Origin: an uncultured Lachnospiraceae bacterium
GTDB lineage: Bacteria; Bacillota; Clostridia; Lachnospirales; Lachnospiraceae
DNA: 12,979 nt
Assembly (NCBI GenBank): GCA_910577655.1
Contig: CAJTOW010000110.1
Location: forward strand, 1 to 12,979
Reading direction: 5' to 3'
The number at the start of each line of letters is the position of its first letter. The stretch's first letter is position 1. The notes beneath the pieces are model-generated. The model was not told where the DNA came from, did not search any database, and was given only the letters and a program-made list of their open reading frames with translations. Positions 6,737 to 12,649 of this stretch are shown here, piece by piece. Made by a program: the position numbers and the translations under genes.

Positions 6737-6749
6737 ATCAAATTTTCAC

Positions 6750-6774
6750 ATCCTTGTAAGAATTTTCTAAGGAT
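6750..6774. promoter_or_regulatory. Candidate operator: imperfect 25-bp palindrome upstream of the MarR gene
   Basis: ATCCTT (6750-6755) and AAGGAT (6769-6774) are perfect outer arms. Three of the six inner pairs also match, giving 9 of 12 pairs around a central base (6762). It ends 7 bp before the -35 element of the MarR-gene promoter, a common place for autoregulation. A second partial dyad, TGATATCA, at 6733-6740 resembles half of a FabT-type TTTGA...TCAAA box (it reads TGATATCAAA). Assignment of either to the regulator is inference. Confidence 0.35.
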
Positions 6775-6781
6775 TATAAGG

Positions 6782-6810
6782 TTGTATAGTTGAAAAAAAT
6801 CATGTATAAT
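6782..6810 (+). promoter_or_regulatory. Housekeeping promoter for the MarR/lipoprotein operon
   Basis: TTGTAT (6782-6787), a 17-bp spacer and a perfect TATAAT (6805-6810). Transcription would start near 6817. This matters for the gene start: a TTG at 6824 would have its weak ribosome site at the extreme 5' end of the mRNA. The GTG at 6854, with GAGAGG (6842-6847) 6 nt upstream, sits on a normal leader of about 37 nt. Confidence 0.7.
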
Positions 6811-6853
6811 CAGTGGGAAGCTTTTGTCTGCCCATGTTAATGAGAGGGAAAAA

Positions 6854-7297
6854 GTGGATACTTATGAGGTGCTGAATGACATTTTGGTAAATCTGTTCCG
6901 GGATATTATGAATCTGGAGGAACGGGCCATTATCACTCAGGAATTTCAAAATATAACCAGTAATGATATGCATGTGATCCAGGTGATCGGCACAGGAGAG
7001 CCCAAGAACATGTCGACCATTGCCAGGGAGCTGTCAGTGACTGTGGGGACTTTGACCATAGCCATGAACAGCCTGGTGAAGAAAGGTTATGTGATCCGGG
7101 AGCGCAGCCAGGAGGATCGCCGTGTCGTGTACATTTCCTTGTCTGAAAAGGGCAGAGAGGCATATGCGCATCATGAGAGATTCCACCAGCAGATGATTCA
7201 TGAGATTCTGGATGGTCTGAACCCGGAGGAGACAGAGGTATTGCTGAAATCACTGAACAAGCTGACTTGGTGGTTTCGCAGTTTTCAGGAGAAATAA
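6854..7297 (+). CDS. MarR-family regulator, FabT-like
   Basis: A 147-residue winged-helix regulator starting at GTG, chosen for its ribosome site and the promoter position; a TTG 30 bp upstream is the alternative. Family signs are EFQNITSNDMHVIQVIG, the recognition region STIARELSVTVGTLTIAMNSLVKKGYV, the wing RSQEDRRVVYISLSEKGR, and a C-terminal dimerisation helix with HERFHQQMIHEILDGL. These agree closely with streptococcal FabT (DMHTIDVIG, VTLGTVT, EQDRRVVYLYLTKKGR, HKRFHKAM...IIDG). FabT represses fatty-acid synthesis genes with acyl-ACP as co-repressor. Its location just beyond a fab/acc cluster supports that role, although FabT genes are often at the head of the cluster. The lipoprotein gene starts 19 bp after its stop. 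MarR membership is certain; FabT function is a strong inference. Confidence 0.85.
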   Translation: MDTYEVLNDILVNLFRDIMNLEERAIITQEFQNITSNDMHVIQVIGTGEPKNMSTIARELSVTVGTLTIAMNSLVKKGYVIRERSQEDRRVVYISLSEKGREAYAHHERFHQQMIHEILDGLNPEETEVLLKSLNKLTWWFRSFQEK

Positions 7298-7316
7298 AGA
7301 GGAGGCAATTTACATT

Positions 7317-7877
7317 ATGAAAAAGGCGATCATGTGTTTAATCGGAGCCATGATGATCTTATCCCTGGCGGCCTGCACCCCTACCACGGAGAAAGGAAAG
7401 ACCGGTGAGGTAAAGGAGACCCAGGGAAGCAACAGTGTGGATAATACAAAGCTGCCGGATCCCACAGCACCGGATCTGGATGTGATCTCCATCTATACCG
7501 TCAGCGCTGACGGCACTAAGCTGGAGGGAACCATGGACGCAGTGGAAGGCAAGGATGCCCAGACCGTGGCAGACCTGCTGATCAAATATGGCGTGCTTGA
7601 GGAAGGCACCGAGGTCATCGAGTTCAAGGCTGAGGGCGAGCCGGCCAGCGAGGAAGTGGGCCCCGGCGTGGTCAAGATCCCCGGGATCGAGTTCGAAAGT
7701 ACGGTAAAAGAATATGGTACCGTGAATTTAAGCAAGCTTCCGGACGACAAGGATGATATGCTTCTCCAGGCGATTGCCAATACATTCATTGAGAATATGG
7801 ATGTGCTGTATCTGACCATTCTGGTGAATGGGGAGACTGTGGCGGAGAATCTGACATTTGTGGATGCAGGGAAATAG
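7317..7877 (+). CDS. Lipoprotein with a GerMN-like domain
   Basis: The 186-residue product begins with a lipoprotein signal: MKK, a hydrophobic core, and the lipobox LAAC with Cys20 as the lipid-modified residue. It should therefore be anchored to the outer face of the cell membrane. A polar linker (21-52) leads to a folded domain (about 55-182). The features ISIYTVSADGTKLEGTM, a central DAQTVADLLIKYG helix, and a late VNLSK...LLQAIANTFIENM...LTILVNGETV pattern resemble the GerMN domain of sporulation/germination lipoproteins. I infer this from pattern, not alignment. GAGGAGG (7298-7304) lies 12 nt before the ATG, a little far. It follows the FabT-like gene by 19 bp, so the two probably share a transcript. 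The exact function is unknown. Confidence 0.8.
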   Translation: MKKAIMCLIGAMMILSLAACTPTTEKGKTGEVKETQGSNSVDNTKLPDPTAPDLDVISIYTVSADGTKLEGTMDAVEGKDAQTVADLLIKYGVLEEGTEVIEFKAEGEPASEEVGPGVVKIPGIEFESTVKEYGTVNLSKLPDDKDDMLLQAIANTFIENMDVLYLTILVNGETVAENLTFVDAGK

Positions 7878-7955
7878 GAAGGGGTATCCAGAACTGTAAG
7901 AGGCAGGTCTGGCTGTTTGAGATTGGATATATGGAGCTGGAAAGAAAATTGTAAC

Positions 7956-8010
7956 ACAAGTGCAGGAGCTATTAGATAAATCTGATAATGGTTCCTGCAC
8001 TTGTTATTTT
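7956..8010. terminator. Bidirectional rho-independent terminator
   Basis: ACAAGTGCAGGA (7956-7967) pairs perfectly with TCCTGCACTTGT (7993-8004). The stem continues inward through GC/GT and ATTA/TAAT to almost 20 pairs. On the plus strand the stem is followed by TATTTTAT, ending the lipoprotein transcript. On the minus strand it is followed by GTTACAATTTTCTTT, ending the alpha-glucoside operon. It lies between two convergent units, as expected. Confidence 0.9.
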
Positions 8011-8060
8011 ATATCAGGATCAGTGATGAGATATTGACAATTATTCTGGTCAGAAGGCAG

Positions 8061-9386
8061 TTACTTAAGTTCCGGCCAGTACTCCTTATTAGCCTCAATC
8101 AGATCATCCAGAAGCTCTTTTGCCACGCTGGCGCTTGGGACAGTCTTTGAGAGGGTCAGGGCCTGCCAGAGCTTCTGGTAGCTGTGTTCGCAGTAGGCTT
8201 CCACTACCAGCTTCTCCACGGCAACCTGCTGCTGCATCAGGCCCAGCTGGAAGGTGGGGATATCGCCCTGGCACAGAGGCTCTGGACCCTGGTTTCCTAC
8301 CAGACAGGGAACCTCCACCATGGCGTGGGGGTCGAAGTTGGATACGGCGCCCTTGTTCTCCACGATGCAGAGCATCCGCTCATGGGTGTTGTAGGCAATG
8401 GCCCTGGCCAGATCTACGATAAAGGCGGCATGGTTGTCGATCTCGAATTCATCTCCCTGGAACTGGCCGGCCTGGATGATGGCGCGGGCAGCGCCGAAGA
8501 CCTTCTTTTCCCGCCCGTCCATGACCTCGTTGGCGCGGGTGTATTCTGGGTCGCTGTGCTCCACCACATAGTCCTGGAACAGATAGTATTTCAGGTAGGT
8601 GTTGGGCAGGCAGTCAGGGGTAACGGCCTGAAGGTCTGCCGCCTTTTTGTGGGTGGCCTGCCAGCTGGCGTCCATGTGCTGGGTCTCAATGGCCTTCTGG
8701 GTCAGATAGCCGTTTTTGCTGACATAATCAATAAGCTGGGGTGTATAGTCTGTGCCGTCCTTGTCCTTGACGCTGGTCCACCAGCCGAAATGATTCAGGC
8801 CGTAATACTGTACATCCAGATCCCTGGGGGTCTTCCCTACGATGTAGCTCATCCGGCGCAGGGTTCCCACGGGCATGTCGCATATATTGATGACTTTGGA
8901 GTGGGGACGGAGGACGCGGCAGGCCTCCGCCACAATAGCTGCCGGATTGGAGTAATTTAACATCCAGCAGTCCGGACTGTACTGTTCCATATAATCGATC
9001 AGCTGGATGATATCCGGGATGCTGCGCATTCCATAGGCTATTCCGCCAGGGCCGCAGGTCTCCTGGCCTACCACGCCGTGGCGCAGGGGGATCTTCTCAT
9101 CCAGTTCCCGCATAGGATAGCCGCCGCTGCGGATATGGGCCATACAGAAGTCCACGCCTGTAAATGCCTCCTCCGGGTCCGTGGTGAAGGAAAATGCCAC
9201 ATGGGGTGCCACCTTTTTCAGGGCGATGGCAACTGCTTTGGCGATGGTTTCCTGACGGGCGGCGTCATTGTCATAGAGTTTTAAGCTTCGGATAGGGAAA
9301 CGCTCCAGACTGTCCATAAGCATCATAACGATACCGGGGGTGTAGGTACTGCCGCCGCCGGCGATGACCACTGAAAATTGTTTCAT
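8061..9386 (-). CDS. malH: 6-phospho-alpha-glucosidase, GH4 family (GlvA/MalH-type)
   Basis: This cytosolic enzyme splits maltose 6'-phosphate and related 6-phospho-alpha-glucosides into glucose 6-phosphate and glucose. GH4 enzymes use NAD+ and a divalent metal (usually Mn2+) in an oxidation-elimination mechanism. The 441-residue length is normal. Signatures are the Rossmann loop VVIAGGGSTYTPG (6-18), DFCMAHIRSGGYPMRELDE, GVVGQETCGPGGIAYGMRS (104-122), MLNYSNPAAIV (142-152), the metal-binding CDMP (Cys169-Asp170), GLNHFGWW (196-203, metal-binding His199), and LPNTYLKYY (260-268), which carries the presumed catalytic tyrosine. It matches B. subtilis GlvA closely from end to end. The minus-strand ribosome site GAAAGGA (complement 9399-9405) precedes the start. 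It is the last gene of the operon, 137 bp after the PTS gene. Confidence 0.95.
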   Translation of the reverse strand: MKQFSVVIAGGGSTYTPGIVMMLMDSLERFPIRSLKLYDNDAARQETIAKAVAIALKKVAPHVAFSFTTDPEEAFTGVDFCMAHIRSGGYPMRELDEKIPLRHGVVGQETCGPGGIAYGMRSIPDIIQLIDYMEQYSPDCWMLNYSNPAAIVAEACRVLRPHSKVINICDMPVGTLRRMSYIVGKTPRDLDVQYYGLNHFGWWTSVKDKDGTDYTPQLIDYVSKNGYLTQKAIETQHMDASWQATHKKAADLQAVTPDCLPNTYLKYYLFQDYVVEHSDPEYTRANEVMDGREKKVFGAARAIIQAGQFQGDEFEIDNHAAFIVDLARAIAYNTHERMLCIVENKGAVSNFDPHAMVEVPCLVGNQGPEPLCQGDIPTFQLGLMQQQVAVEKLVVEAYCEHSYQKLWQALTLSKTVPSASVAKELLDDLIEANKEYWPELK

Positions 9387-9428
9387 ATATTTATTCCGTC
9401 CTTTCTCATATTCATTTTTCTATTGTCA

Positions 9429-9485
9429 GCAGATATCTGCCGGATAACAGACTGGGGATCAGGCCGTTATCCGGACGATTTTTTT
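9429..9485. repeat. Palindrome and hairpin between the PTS and GH4 genes
   Basis: GCAGATATCTGC (9429-9440) is a perfect 12-bp palindrome. Directly overlapping it, CCGGATAAC (9440-9448) pairs with GTTATCCGG (9466-9474). A run of seven T follows on the plus strand (9479-9485). On the sense (minus) strand this becomes an A-run before a hairpin in the intercistronic mRNA. It may protect or process the transcript. Read on the plus strand it has the form of a terminator against antisense transcription. Confidence 0.6.
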
Positions 9486-9523
9486 GTGATCCAGTTCTCC
9501 TGCCTGATGGATTCCTGGCTGAT

Positions 9524-11125
9524 TTACTCGTTATCTTTAAATCCCAGTTCCGCGTCCACGGCTTTGCGGACAGCAGTCACCTTCAGGCCATATACTACCT
9601 GGATATTCTTACCCTTGCGGACTACCGCGGTGGCGCCGGTCTGGCCTCTCAGAACGTCCTCCTGAACCAGGTCAGGGTCAGCCAGCTCGGTGCGGAGACG
9701 GGTATAGCAGTTGGTTACCTTCAGGATATTGTCCTTGCCGCCCAGGGCTTCGACGATGAGGGCAGCATTTACGTCATCTGCGGAGTTTCCCGTGGCGGAA
9801 GCATTTCCCTCTGCATTCACTTTGGCCTTGTACTCCGCCTTGGTGTGGAGCTTCATCTCCATGCCTTCACTCTCCCGGCCCAGGGTTTTAAGGTTCATCT
9901 TTGTGATCAGGGCACGGAAAATAACATAATACAAGACAAAATATACCAGACCTACTACAATGTACAGGGGCCACCGGGTCTTGGCAAAGCCCAGGGGAAC
10001 ATTGTACAGCAGGAAATCGATAAAGCCGTTGGGGCCGATGGCGCGGCAGCCGATGAGATTCAGCACTACGAAGCTGGAACCGGCCAGTACGGCATGAACC
10101 ACAAACAGGACAGGAGCCACAAACAGGAAGCTGAACTCAATGGGTTCTGTAACACCTGCAATGAAGGAGGTGACAGATGCGGTGATCAGGACAGCCTTGA
10201 TTTTTCCGCGGTTTTCCGGGCGCGCCGTGTGGTACATGGCCAGACAGGCGCCGATCAGACCGAACATCTTGGAGATACCACGGGCATCCCAGATTACAGA
10301 CTGGCTCAAGACCTTTACAGTCTCGTCAGCGATCTCCGCATAGTAGATATTCCGGGCTCCCTCCAGCACCTGACCGCCTACCGTGGCCACGCCGCCCAGG
10401 GAGGTGTACAGGAAGGGCGTGTAGACCAGATGGTGCAGGCCGGTGGGGATCAGCAGCCGTTCCAGGGTTCCGTAGACGAAGATACCAAAGTTGCCGGAGG
10501 ACTGGATGAAGGAGCCCAGGGCATTGATCCCGGCCTGGACAAAGGGCCACACAAAGGTAAGAACCACAGCCATGACCACCATAACGGGGATCAGGACGAT
10601 GAAGACGAAACGGGTTCCGCCGTAGATCTGAAACGCGTTGTTGAATTCGGTCTCGCAGAACCGGTTGTGAACCAGGGCTACCACAACACCCAGCATCAGT
10701 CCCAGGAACACACCCATATCCAGCACCTGGACGCCCAGAACCAGGGCCTGACCGGTACCGCTTAAGCTGCCTTCCACCAGGATTCCCCGGAGTCCCATGA
10801 ACTTGTTCATGGCATTGATAAATACCAGGAAGGACAATAGGGAAATGAATCCGGCCTCGGATTTCTTCTTGTCAGCCAGACCTACGGCAAGGCCCACACA
10901 GAAGATAACGCCCAGGTTGGTCAGGATGGCGGTCAGGGAACCGGACAGCAGGGTGCCGAAGCCCTTGGTAAGCGGATTGTCCAGAAATGGCAGGACTGCC
11001 TGGAGCCGTGTGTTGGTGAACAGGTTTCCCACAGCGATGAGGATACCGGCGATGGGAAGGATCAGCACGGGGATGAACATTGCTTTGGAAAATTTCTGCA
11101 TTACATCCATGATTTTTTCTTTCAT
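9524..11125 (-). CDS. malP: PTS alpha-glucoside-specific IICB component (MalP/GlvC-type)
   Basis: This membrane permease takes up a disaccharide and phosphorylates it at the 6-position during transport. Residues 1 to about 415 are the IIC domain with multiple membrane helices, including AMFIPVLILPIAGIL (15-29), ERLLIPTGLHHLVYTPF (222-238) and the substrate-site motif GVTEPIEFSFLF (324-335). A polar, alanine/asparagine-rich linker (about 416-452) leads to a C-terminal IIB domain (453-533). There Cys473, in VTNCYTRLR, is the phosphorylated residue. The 533-residue length and the order C-B match MalP/GlvC rather than the CBA glucose permeases with a fused IIA. No IIA gene is in the window, so a separate glucose-type IIA must donate the phosphate. 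The minus-strand site AAAGGAGAG (complement 11131-11139) supports the start. Its neighbour GH4 enzyme cleaves the product. Confidence 0.94.
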   Translation of the reverse strand: MKEKIMDVMQKFSKAMFIPVLILPIAGILIAVGNLFTNTRLQAVLPFLDNPLTKGFGTLLSGSLTAILTNLGVIFCVGLAVGLADKKKSEAGFISLLSFLVFINAMNKFMGLRGILVEGSLSGTGQALVLGVQVLDMGVFLGLMLGVVVALVHNRFCETEFNNAFQIYGGTRFVFIVLIPVMVVMAVVLTFVWPFVQAGINALGSFIQSSGNFGIFVYGTLERLLIPTGLHHLVYTPFLYTSLGGVATVGGQVLEGARNIYYAEIADETVKVLSQSVIWDARGISKMFGLIGACLAMYHTARPENRGKIKAVLITASVTSFIAGVTEPIEFSFLFVAPVLFVVHAVLAGSSFVVLNLIGCRAIGPNGFIDFLLYNVPLGFAKTRWPLYIVVGLVYFVLYYVIFRALITKMNLKTLGRESEGMEMKLHTKAEYKAKVNAEGNASATGNSADDVNAALIVEALGGKDNILKVTNCYTRLRTELADPDLVQEDVLRGQTGATAVVRKGKNIQVVYGLKVTAVRKAVDAELGFKDNE

Positions 11126-11191
11126 ACATTCTCTCCTTTGGGATATTTTAGGATGCGTCCATCCTTTGCATCGTTCCAGCTGGAGCTTTCT

Positions 11192-11220
11192 GCAGCAGTC
11201 CGGGTTGTCTGGGCTGCTGC
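11192..11220 (-). promoter_or_regulatory. Stem-loop at the 5' end of the PTS operon leader
   Basis: GCAGCAG (11192-11198) pairs with CTGCTGC (11214-11220), and the stem continues inward through CC/GG and two G-U pairs to about 12 pairs with a 5-nt loop. It would lie within the first few nucleotides of the mRNA if the candidate promoter just upstream is right. No T-run follows, so it is not an attenuator terminator. 5'-end stabilisation is the simplest reading. Confidence 0.5.
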
Positions 11221-11230
11221 TGTTTTCTTG

Positions 11231-11259
11231 ATGATATCAGCAGAGGGAGGGAAAGTAAA
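11231..11259 (-). promoter_or_regulatory. Candidate promoter for the PTS-GH4 operon
   Basis: On the minus strand, TTTACT (complement 11254-11259; 4 of 6 to TTGACA), a 17-bp spacer, and TATCAT (complement 11231-11236; 5 of 6 to TATAAT). The start would fall near 11224, leaving a leader of about 100 nt. The -10 region overlaps a TGATATCA dyad (11232-11239), a possible operator half. No convincing catabolite-repression (cre) box was found nearby. Confidence 0.5.
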
Positions 11260-11278
11260 TAGATTCGGGGCGTAAAGA

Positions 11279-11306
11279 AACGGGTTACCCGGTTTGGTAA
11301 CCCGTT
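11279..11306 (-). terminator. Inverted repeat after the RpiR-type regulator gene, possible terminator
   Basis: AACGGGTTACC (11279-11289) and GGTAACCCGTT (11296-11306) form a perfect 11-bp stem with a 6-nt loop. On the minus strand the stem is followed by TCTTTACG after its own TT, a short and imperfect U-tract. It lies 52 bp after the regulator stop and about 20 bp before the -35 of the PTS promoter. It could therefore terminate the regulator transcript, act as the regulator's operator, or do both. Confidence 0.55.
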
Positions 11307-11357
11307 ACAATGACCTTCTGGTCAGGGGGCTGGGGAAGGCGGAAAAAGAAGAGGATT

Positions 11358-12110
11358 TTAGCGTTTGCAGGCCCGGAGATATTCGTAGGCGATCAGCTCC
11401 ACCAGCATCAGGGACTGGGGGAAGAAGGTGTTTGGGGTGATGTTCAGGTCATCCAGCTTGCGCAGATCCTTGACCCTGAACCAGAGATCCGCATAGCGGC
11501 TGATGCTGTTCTCCTCCTCTCCGGTAATGGCGGCGGTAAAGACGCCATTTTCCCGTGCGGTGCGGATCTTGTCCCGGACCTGGGGAGTCTCGCCGGATTT
11601 GGAGATGCAGAAGAAGATCCCCATACGGTCCAGATTATTCTCAAACATGCCCACGGAATCCTCCCCGCTGGCGAAGATACAGCGCTTGCCCATATTCACC
11701 AGCTTGCGGGCCATGTAGTTGCCCACGGTTGCAGAGAAGCCGGTGGCATAGATAAAGATCAGATCCTCCTCCTCCCGGCTCATCCGTCGGGCGCACTGCT
11801 TCAGCAGGTCGTAGGTATTGTAATTGAGGAGGGAAGAGGTGCAGAAGCTTTCCAGAAAGGTCTGTTCCTCATTGGCTAGCTGCTGCGGTTCCTCCACCAG
11901 GGGGCGCAGCTTGTAGCACATGTCCACGAAACCGGAATAGCCCATCTTCCTGGCCAGACGCATGATGGTGGAAGTGGAGGTGTAGTTGGCATGGGCAATG
12001 GAACGGACTCCCTGGGCCAGGGCCGTGTCCAGATGCTCCACGATGTACTGTAAGACCAGCTGCTCTGTGTCGGTGAGATTCTTGTTCTGGGTGAGTTTGG
12101 ATAGATTCAT
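11358..12110 (-). CDS. RpiR/MurR-family transcriptional regulator with SIS domain
   Basis: This 250-residue regulator has an N-terminal helix-turn-helix domain (1 to about 77; recognition region VRSIAHANYTSTSTIMRLARKMGY, 35-58). It is joined to a sugar-isomerase (SIS) domain (about 105-240) with IYATGFSATVGNYMARKL (120-137) and the phosphosugar-binding FFCISKSGETPQV (166-178). Such proteins sense a phosphorylated sugar. Upstream of a MalP/MalH-type operon the likely ligand is maltose 6'-phosphate or a breakdown product. GlvR of B. subtilis, of the same family, activates a similar operon, but activation or repression cannot be told from sequence. AAGGAGG (complement 12118-12124), 7 nt before the ATG, is an excellent ribosome site. 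It is read in the same direction as the PTS gene, with a probable terminator and a separate promoter between them. Confidence 0.93.
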   Translation of the reverse strand: MNLSKLTQNKNLTDTEQLVLQYIVEHLDTALAQGVRSIAHANYTSTSTIMRLARKMGYSGFVDMCYKLRPLVEEPQQLANEEQTFLESFCTSSLLNYNTYDLLKQCARRMSREEEDLIFIYATGFSATVGNYMARKLVNMGKRCIFASGEDSVGMFENNLDRMGIFFCISKSGETPQVRDKIRTARENGVFTAAITGEEENSISRYADLWFRVKDLRKLDDLNITPNTFFPQSLMLVELIAYEYLRACKR

Positions 12111-12171
12111 GGGGGATCCTCCTTTTCTGGGATATGTACTCTTGGGGGGATTTATGCCAGCATATTGATAG

Positions 12172-12201
12172 TATTATACTCTGTTTTTTTGGAAAAATCG
12201 A
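12172..12201 (-). promoter_or_regulatory. Candidate promoter for the RpiR-type regulator gene
   Basis: On the minus strand a perfect TATAAT (complement 12173-12178) is preceded, 17 bp upstream, by TCGATT (3 of 6 to the -35 consensus; complement 12196-12201), with an A-tract in the spacer. The -10 lies inside the small palindrome AGTAT-T-ATACT (12170-12180), which could be an operator. The start would be near 12166, about 55 nt before the gene. Confidence 0.45.
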
Positions 12202-12290
12202 TACAAAAAGAGGGGATGTGTGGGGGTGTTCCGAAGGGTCTCTATAATAAGGATAGAAAGGTCGTGAAAATACAAAATAGGAGGTTACAC

Positions 12291-12362
12291 ATGAGGAAAC
12301 AAGAGGTATCTTGTAACAGGGGTATGCCTATGATAAAATTTATGGTAGTGGTTCGGGGATAA
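12291..12362 (+). CDS. Possible small ORF, 23 residues
   Basis: ATG at 12291 has a textbook ribosome site, AGGAGG (12279-12284), 6 nt upstream, and TATAAT (12243-12248) lies about 35 bp before that, though without a good -35. The peptide MRKQEVSCNRGMPMIKFMVVVRG is basic with one cysteine and a short hydrophobic stretch. I recognise no family. It could be a leader peptide, a small membrane-active peptide, or chance. A second promoter-like sequence lies inside it. It is read in the same direction as the recombinase and divergently from the regulator gene. Confidence 0.35.
   Translation: MRKQEVSCNRGMPMIKFMVVVRG
12311..12339 (+). promoter_or_regulatory. Candidate extended -10 promoter facing the recombinase
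   Basis: TTGTAA (12311-12316), 17 bp, TAAAAT (12334-12339), with TG one base before the -10 (12331-12332, extended -10). The start would be near 12346, inside the 23-codon ORF, leaving about 300 nt before the recombinase ATG. It is a better match than the site upstream of the small ORF. Confidence 0.4.
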
Positions 12363-12649
12363 AGCGGCAGCCAGAGAGCATATTTTATTAAAATTGAGAA
12401 AGAAATAAACAGATGAATACAAAATATAATATGGTAATTATTAAGGGAGAAATAAAGACATCCGAAATTATATCATGCCAATATATTAATGCAGGGAAAA
12501 ACAGTAGAGATCGTATCCAATAATAACTCGGCTACTGAACGGATAAAGAGATGAAAGACGCGCACCTCGCGCCCATAAAAGTCCGCGCTGCGCACACAGC
12601 CCGGACAGCAGCCATGAATACATACCACAGTCAAAAAGGAGAAAAGAAC
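12363..12649 (+). other. AT-rich non-coding stretch with a possible gene remnant and a composition switch
   Basis: From 12380 to about 12535 the sequence is strongly AT-rich. It holds one short ORF, 12413-12523 (36 residues, beginning MNTKYNMVIIKG and followed by two stops). It has no good ribosome site but reads like a normal lysine/isoleucine-rich N-terminus, so it may be the truncated 5' end of a larger gene. From about 12555 the sequence turns GC-rich with several GCGC/CGCG tracts. An in-frame ATG at 12551 and another at 12614 could extend the recombinase, but neither has a ribosome site comparable to that at 12636-12641. Confidence 0.5.

Noticed and set aside
8184..8960. 258-residue plus-strand frame inside the GH4 gene
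   Set aside because: Complementary to a certain gene with full-length homology; Gly/Val/His-rich shadow.
9845..10765. 306-residue plus-strand frame inside the PTS gene
   Set aside because: Antisense shadow of a multi-spanning membrane protein gene; very rich in Gly, Gln, His and Asp with no hydrophobic core.
11126..11280. Catabolite repression (cre) site upstream of the PTS gene
   Set aside because: Scanned by eye on both strands for TGWNANCGNTNWCA; no match better than chance.
11310..11879. 189-residue plus-strand frame opposite the RpiR-type gene
   Set aside because: Overlaps a well-supported regulator gene antisense and shows no motif.
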